9,550 bases of DNA from an uncultured Actinomyces sp. GTDB lineage: Bacteria > Actinomycetota > Actinomycetes > Actinomycetales > Actinomycetaceae. The notes under the pieces were generated by a model that was not told where the DNA came from, did not search any database, and was given only the letters and a program-made list of their open reading frames with translations. Below, piece after piece: positions 7,301 to 9,550 of the stretch (the first letter of the stretch is position 1; each line of letters begins with the position of its first letter). The stretch covers positions 1 through 9,550 of the forward strand of contig CALBAF010000008.1 in assembly GCA_937926415.1 (NCBI GenBank), read 5' to 3'. A program made the position numbers and the translations under genes.

Positions 7301-8068
7301 TCGCAGGTCGTGCTGAGCGCCGTCGGCGGCGGCGACTCGCGCTTCCTGTACTGGGTGACGATCGAGAACCCGACCCCCACCCCGGACCCGCAGCCGACGC
7401 CCGATCCGCAGCCCACCCCGGACCCGCAGCCCACCGTGGACCCGACCCCGGCTCCCGCGCCGACCGTCGATCCCACCCCGGCTCCGACCCCGGATCCCAC
7501 GCCCCAGCCTCGTACCGGTCAGTGGAAGTCCGGCTACTTCGGCTGGTGGTACAGCTACTCTGACGGCACCTACGCGGCCAACGAGACCCTCGTCATCGAC
7601 GGGCAGACCTACCGCTTTGACGCGAGCGGCTACCTGAAGATGGGCTGGGTCTATGACGGTGGACACTGGTACTTCCACGGCTCCAGCGGCGCCCAGCAGT
7701 ACGGGTGGATAATGGACCGCGGCTCCTGGTACTACCTCGACCCCGCGACCGGACAGATGGCGACCGGCTGGACCCAGATCGATGGAACCTGGTTCTACCT
7801 GTCCTCCTCCGGCGTCATGCGCACCGGTTGGGTCAAGGACGGAGGCGCCTGGTACTACCTGTCGCCCTCCGGCTCCATGGTCACCGGCTGGCAGCTCCTC
7901 GGTGGCACCTGGTACCACCTGGGTACCAACGGTGCGATGACCACCGGCTGGCACCAGGAGGGCCCCGTCTGGTTCTACCTGCGCTCTAACGGCTCCATGG
8001 CCACCGGTTGGGAACTCATCGGCTGGTCCTGGTACCACTTCACGCCCTCGGGCGCGTGGATCGGCTAA
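4352..8068 (+). CDS. Secreted, wall-associated multidomain protein with a probable glycoside hydrolase domain
   Basis: This 1238-residue exported protein probably cuts a host or plant glycan at the cell surface. Residues 1-30 form a signal peptide ending AVAA. Residues about 40-215 resemble a discoidin (F5/8 type C, CBM32-like) module, with the hallmark FWTTKWKNGMDEYPHAL; residues 251-348 a cadherin-like beta-sandwich (LNVITATVTKDG); and 355-506 a second discoidin-like module (DPTTTWTSNP). Residues about 515-835 look like a TIM-barrel glycosidase domain: candidate acidic residues are D641/E642 in YGDEGG, D700 in PDLLSWDKYYW and E784 in FRMEYNGYD. I cannot assign its GH family. A beta-sandwich (about 840-1005), a Pro/Thr/Asp linker (1007-1055) and GW-type wall-binding repeats follow. 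Its only four cysteines, C102/C211 and C614/C652, sit two per domain and may form disulfides. There is no LPXTG anchor. It follows the sugar importer and has its own operator. Glycan binding is likely; the reaction is unknown. Confidence 0.85.
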   Translation: MGTRPIIGALGAPILAATMLGLAPAAAVAATETPYHPTVLWATSEEKVGEGAPNGTIAALVDDDSARTDATKTFWTTKWKNGMDEYPHALAVQNPTPGTQVCGLGLTPRPTYDSTLGNDQFPGEYRIFAFDEDPGNPAAEASFADWKTNVAAGKWEGGTEVKHGSDLQFGNKEQYVTFPATTKRVFALTGLRSLAPGKKDMALSDIKLLPCDAEGNAITSYGSDNTGGNHEAARPVVPHPDAPASGSGASDLVVDFVIDQLPYGEPGKPVDFAPGTHTYKATGYYHAKTVSARIRAVDGATVTINGATPDADGRVSNLDLTTGLNVITATVTKDGKEATYVVNITKVDTDFRGNVMVPVTATANGGTEADNAALTDLDPTTTWTSNPLVRANEWSDSVTGIELHLGEARYVHRVNGWGTPTLPAGVQGWHGGNSVAIAVQEADGGEWKTIVTHGSLTRDARGLWYWDFNSYHLAKNIRIWMNDETEPQTPQNIATAVTFNDVEVWGLPAGKTPVAPAVDNSMYERYSGFNPGEGKWGVNRAQALALQYGVMMPAWVPSEGYGRGGFDANERDLTGGAFPMFYDLPMFNTAMMESLGKGAPWALAKAPTGKNSMCNAGEPRDFMNDYMKPYASTLVDIQYGDEGGFNRVESECFKNWFSWSKENIPGAVVHANSWDDPSWYRDANLSYYVENAKPDLLSWDKYYWGANGGPAPSRVVMDLLNTNTWKKQREYGLKGLTGDGSSPILYGQYLDYNWDANVSASEKSIVPSLGLATGQKWFGLFRMEYNGYDRSSIIDHDGAPTRSFYEFSNIFGNVTYIGNYTKAMNSTFVAYKPGQYAARGATPSLSGYKYGDFAQGDEAKAANESVGLVDMSVTNVGSVNDGLPGDVVVGYFEQLKGLETAKSAEIFGDSTTAPKGFMVVNALTGQTRYPSYLLDPRTDNGSLAETAQDITLTVKKPAPNAHLMLVNPADKTTQEVELGEGETSQVVLSAVGGGDSRFLYWVTIENPTPTPDPQPTPDPQPTPDPQPTVDPTPAPAPTVDPTPAPTPDPTPQPRTGQWKSGYFGWWYSYSDGTYAANETLVIDGQTYRFDASGYLKMGWVYDGGHWYFHGSSGAQQYGWIMDRGSWYYLDPATGQMATGWTQIDGTWFYLSSSGVMRTGWVKDGGAWYYLSPSGSMVTGWQLLGGTWYHLGTNGAMTTGWHQEGPVWFYLRSNGSMATGWELIGWSWYHFTPSGAWIG
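7370..7516 (+). repeat. Pro/Thr/Asp-rich linker with short tandem repeats
   Basis: This encodes about 49 residues made almost only of Pro, Thr, Asp, Gln, Ala and Val, including three runs of PTPDPQ (18-base units) and then PTVDPTPAPA-type units. It joins the catalytic half to the wall-binding repeats and is probably an extended spacer across the cell wall. Copy number of such tracts often varies between strains. Confidence 0.8.
7643..8065 (+). repeat. Seven GW-type cell-wall-binding repeats
   Basis: Seven units of about 20 residues, each starting GW and holding a WYYL, WFYL, WYHL or similar aromatic core and a G-x-M-x-T ending, run to the C-terminus. Examples are GWTQIDGTWFYLSSSGVMRT and GWVKDGGAWYYLSPSGSMVT. 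A degenerate unit (YGQ-type, about 7523-7642) precedes them. The pattern is that of CW_binding (choline-binding-like) repeats, which attach proteins non-covalently to wall polymers. The ligand in this organism is not known. Confidence 0.85.
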
Positions 8069-8086
8069 CCGTTAGCTCCACATGAG

Positions 8087-8123
8087 ACGAGGCCGTGGCC
8101 GGGTTTTCCGGCTGCGGCCTCGT
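8087..8123. terminator. Shared terminator hairpin between converging genes
   Basis: A 16-base stem (8087-8102 with 8108-8123) with two G-U wobble pairs closes the loop GTTTT. It sits 18 bases after the secreted-enzyme stop and 27 bases beyond the coaA stop on the other strand, so it can serve both. Neither side has a T-run. It fills most of the 82-base gap between the two genes. Confidence 0.7.
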
Positions 8124-8150
8124 TCGCATGCGCTACGAGAGCGGACGGGA

Positions 8151-9173
8151 TCAGTCCTTGCGGATTGACAGGGATTCGACGCGGTGGTCGGGGCCCTTCG
8201 TGAAGATGAGGGTCGCGCGCTCGCGGGTGGGTCGTATGTTCTCGCGCAGGTTCGGCAGGTTGATCGCGTTCCAGACGACGTGGGCGGTCGAGACGGCCTC
8301 CTCGTCGGTGAGGGATGCGTAGGTCTTGAAGTAGGAGTCCTCGCGGGAGAACGCGGTCGCGCGCAGCTTGAGGAAGCGGTCGACGTACCACTGCTCGATG
8401 AACTTCTCGTCGGCGTCGACGTAGATGGAGAAGTCGAAGTAGTCCGAGACGGCCACCGAGATGGATCCGGGCGCCGAGCGCGGTGGCTGGAGCACGTTGA
8501 GGCCCTCGACGATGAGGATGTCGGGGCGATCCACGTCGATGTAGGCATTGGGCACGATGTCGTAGGTGACGTGCGAGTACACGGGGGCCTTCGCGTGCGG
8601 GTTACCGGCCTTGACCGAGGCCAGGAAGGAGATGAGGGCCGAGCGGTCGTAGGACTCGGGGAACCCCTTGCGGGCGATGAGGGAGCGTTCCTGCAGGATC
8701 CGGTTCGGGTAGAGGAAGCCGTCGGTGGTCACCAGGTCCACGCGCGGGGTGGAGTCCCAGCGGGAGAGCAGCAGCTGGAGGAGGCGCGCGACCGTCGACT
8801 TTCCGACGGCGACAGAGCCGGCGATGCCGATGACGAAGGGCGTTGAGTGGCCCTCGGGCTCGCCGAGGAAGGCGTGGCGCTCGGCGGCGGTGCGGCGACG
8901 CCCGTCGATGTAGAGCTGCAGCAGCGCGCTCAGGGGCCGGTAAATCGTGTCGACCTCGGTCATGTCGATGGGGTCGCCCAGAGAGGCGATGCGGTCGATG
9001 TCCTCCTGTGTGAGCGGCAGGGGAGTGCGATCGGCGAGGCGGTCCCACTCGGAGCGGTCGAAGCGCGCGTAGGGGTTGGGGGCGTTGCGCGCGGCGACCT
9101 CGTTCTGCTCGTCAGACGAGGCACTCGACGAGGCCGGGGATGGGATGGGCAAGGGGCTCTCGGTGATGCTCAC
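8151..9173 (-). CDS. coaA: Type I pantothenate kinase
   Basis: This 340-residue cytoplasmic kinase phosphorylates pantothenate with ATP, the first and controlling step of coenzyme A synthesis. The protein matches mycobacterial CoaA throughout: [11 protein letters not shown] near residue 33, the P-loop GSVAVGKS at 119-126, then [61 protein letters not shown] and a C-terminal [17 protein letters not shown]. All expected nucleotide- and pantothenate-binding segments are present. I place the start at GTG 9173, giving a Ser/Pro-rich N-terminal extension of about 25 residues relative to E. coli (316) and M. tuberculosis (312). The frame stays open to 9272, but those codons lie in the divergent promoter region. 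No well-spaced ribosome site precedes the GTG (GGGAG is only one base away), so the exact start is uncertain. It runs divergently from glmS and converges on the secreted enzyme gene. Confidence 0.94.
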   Translation of the reverse strand: MSITESPLPIPSPASSSASSDEQNEVAARNAPNPYARFDRSEWDRLADRTPLPLTQEDIDRIASLGDPIDMTEVDTIYRPLSALLQLYIDGRRRTAAERHAFLGEPEGHSTPFVIGIAGSVAVGKSTVARLLQLLLSRWDSTPRVDLVTTDGFLYPNRILQERSLIARKGFPESYDRSALISFLASVKAGNPHAKAPVYSHVTYDIVPNAYIDVDRPDILIVEGLNVLQPPRSAPGSISVAVSDYFDFSIYVDADEKFIEQWYVDRFLKLRATAFSREDSYFKTYASLTDEEAVSTAHVVWNAINLPNLRENIRPTRERATLIFTKGPDHRVESLSIRKD

Positions 9174-9205
9174 GCTCCCATTGTGCCCCACATGTTCGTG
9201 GTCAT
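9170..9205 (-). other. Possible 11-codon leader reading frame before coaA
   Basis: On the minus strand, ATG 9205 opens [11 protein letters not shown] and stops at TGA 9172-9170, overlapping the proposed coaA start in GTGA. The 4-base overlap could couple translation and would explain the missing ribosome site of coaA. The leader itself has no clear ribosome site, and short frames arise by chance. Confidence 0.2.
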
Positions 9206-9280
9206 GCGCACTTAGTTCACCACGTGAAGCGACACACGTTACTGACCGCAAGAGGGGTTTGGTGTGTTGCAATAAGTGCT

Positions 9281-9550
9281 ATGTGCGGAATTGTTGGACA
9301 TATTGCATGCAAGGCGTCCCAGCGTAGTCGTGAGGTTGTCCTCGGCGGCCTGGCACGCCTCGAATATCGCGGATACGACTCGGCGGGCATCGCCCTGGCG
9401 TCCCCGGATCACCTGGACGTGCGCCGCGCGCTCGGCAAGCTCGTGAACCTCTCCGAGGAACTCGACGCGCAGCCTCCGGCCGACGCGTTTGCGGGCATCG
9501 GACACACCCGCTGGGCGACCCACGGCGGCGTAACCGAACCCAACGCCCAC
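9281..9550 (+). CDS. glmS: Glutamine--fructose-6-phosphate aminotransferase, N-terminal part (3'-truncated by the window)
   Basis: These are the first 90 residues of GlmS, the cytoplasmic enzyme that makes glucosamine-6-phosphate from fructose-6-phosphate and glutamine, the entry step to UDP-GlcNAc and cell-wall synthesis. The start MCGIVGHIA places the catalytic Cys at residue 2, which becomes N-terminal after Met removal. EYRGYDSAG (28-36) and GHTRWATHGGVTEPNAH (74-90) are glutamine-amidotransferase class II motifs with the glutamine-binding Arg and His region. The full protein is usually a little over 600 residues, so about 15% is seen. No ribosome site lies 5-12 bases before the ATG; the nearest purine tract (AGAGGGG, 9251-9257) ends 23 bases upstream. 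No glmS ribozyme is evident in the short upstream gap, which is shared with the divergent coaA. Confidence 0.95.
   Translation, partial: MCGIVGHIACKASQRSREVVLGGLARLEYRGYDSAGIALASPDHLDVRRALGKLVNLSEELDAQPPADAFAGIGHTRWATHGGVTEPNAH

Noticed and set aside
7370..7516. CRISPR-like or satellite repeat array
   Set aside because: The repeats are short, in frame and code for a Pro/Thr/Asp linker inside one protein; there are no unique spacers.
4301..8038. A 1245-codon open frame antisense to the secreted enzyme gene
   Set aside because: It is an effect of very high C/G at third codon positions, which removes stops from one antisense frame. Its translation is low-complexity (rich in V, G, R, D, L) and matches no family, while the sense frame has a signal peptide, domains and a ribosome site.
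4352..8068. GH85 or GH101 endo-glycosidase as the identity of the secreted enzyme
   Set aside because: The domain mix was suggestive, but I could not find the catalytic motifs I know for these families (for example the FINQE-type motif of GH85), so no family was assigned.
9206..9280. A glmS-type ribozyme or other riboswitch upstream of glmS
   Set aside because: The gap to the divergent coaA is only about 107 bases, and I see no conserved ribozyme core or convincing stem structure.

Overview
The window looks like chromosomal DNA from a high-GC Gram-positive bacterium. An Actinomycetaceae member (Actinomyces/Schaalia type, host-associated) is my best guess. The evidence is the strong C/G bias at third codon positions, a mycobacterial-type CoaA pantothenate kinase, a CUT1 sugar importer with no ATPase gene of its own, and a secreted enzyme ending in GW-type cell-wall-binding repeats. 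The genus is inferred, not shown. No RNA genes, insertion sequences, CRISPR arrays or phage genes were seen.

Layout, left to right. (1) Bases 1-671 hold the C-terminal end of a LacZ-type GH2 beta-galactosidase that starts outside the window. (2) An intergenic region at 672-835 holds a candidate promoter and operator. (3) A three-gene sugar ABC importer follows: a lipoprotein binding protein (836-2248), a strong intercistronic hairpin, and two permeases (2355-3266 and 3263-4192, overlapping by 4 bases). (4) A terminator hairpin and a second, perfectly palindromic operator lie at 4193-4351. (5) A 1238-residue secreted multidomain protein (4352-8068) carries two discoidin-like modules, a cadherin-like module, a probable TIM-barrel glycosidase domain of no family I can name, a Pro/Thr linker and wall-binding repeats. 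(6) A shared terminator hairpin sits between converging genes. (7) coaA is on the minus strand (8151-9173). (8) The start of glmS is on the plus strand (9281 to the window end), divergent from coaA.

Regions 1-5 read as one glycan-use locus. The wall-attached enzyme would cut an extracellular glycan, the CUT1 importer would take up the released oligosaccharide using an ATPase encoded elsewhere, and the intracellular LacZ would split beta-galactosides. Two copies of one operator (767-780 and 4266-4279, 12 of 14 bases identical) precede the importer and the secreted enzyme, so they are probably controlled by one repressor, likely of the LacI family. The most novel item is the catalytic domain of the secreted enzyme. 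coaA and glmS are ordinary housekeeping genes and mark the edge of the accessory locus.
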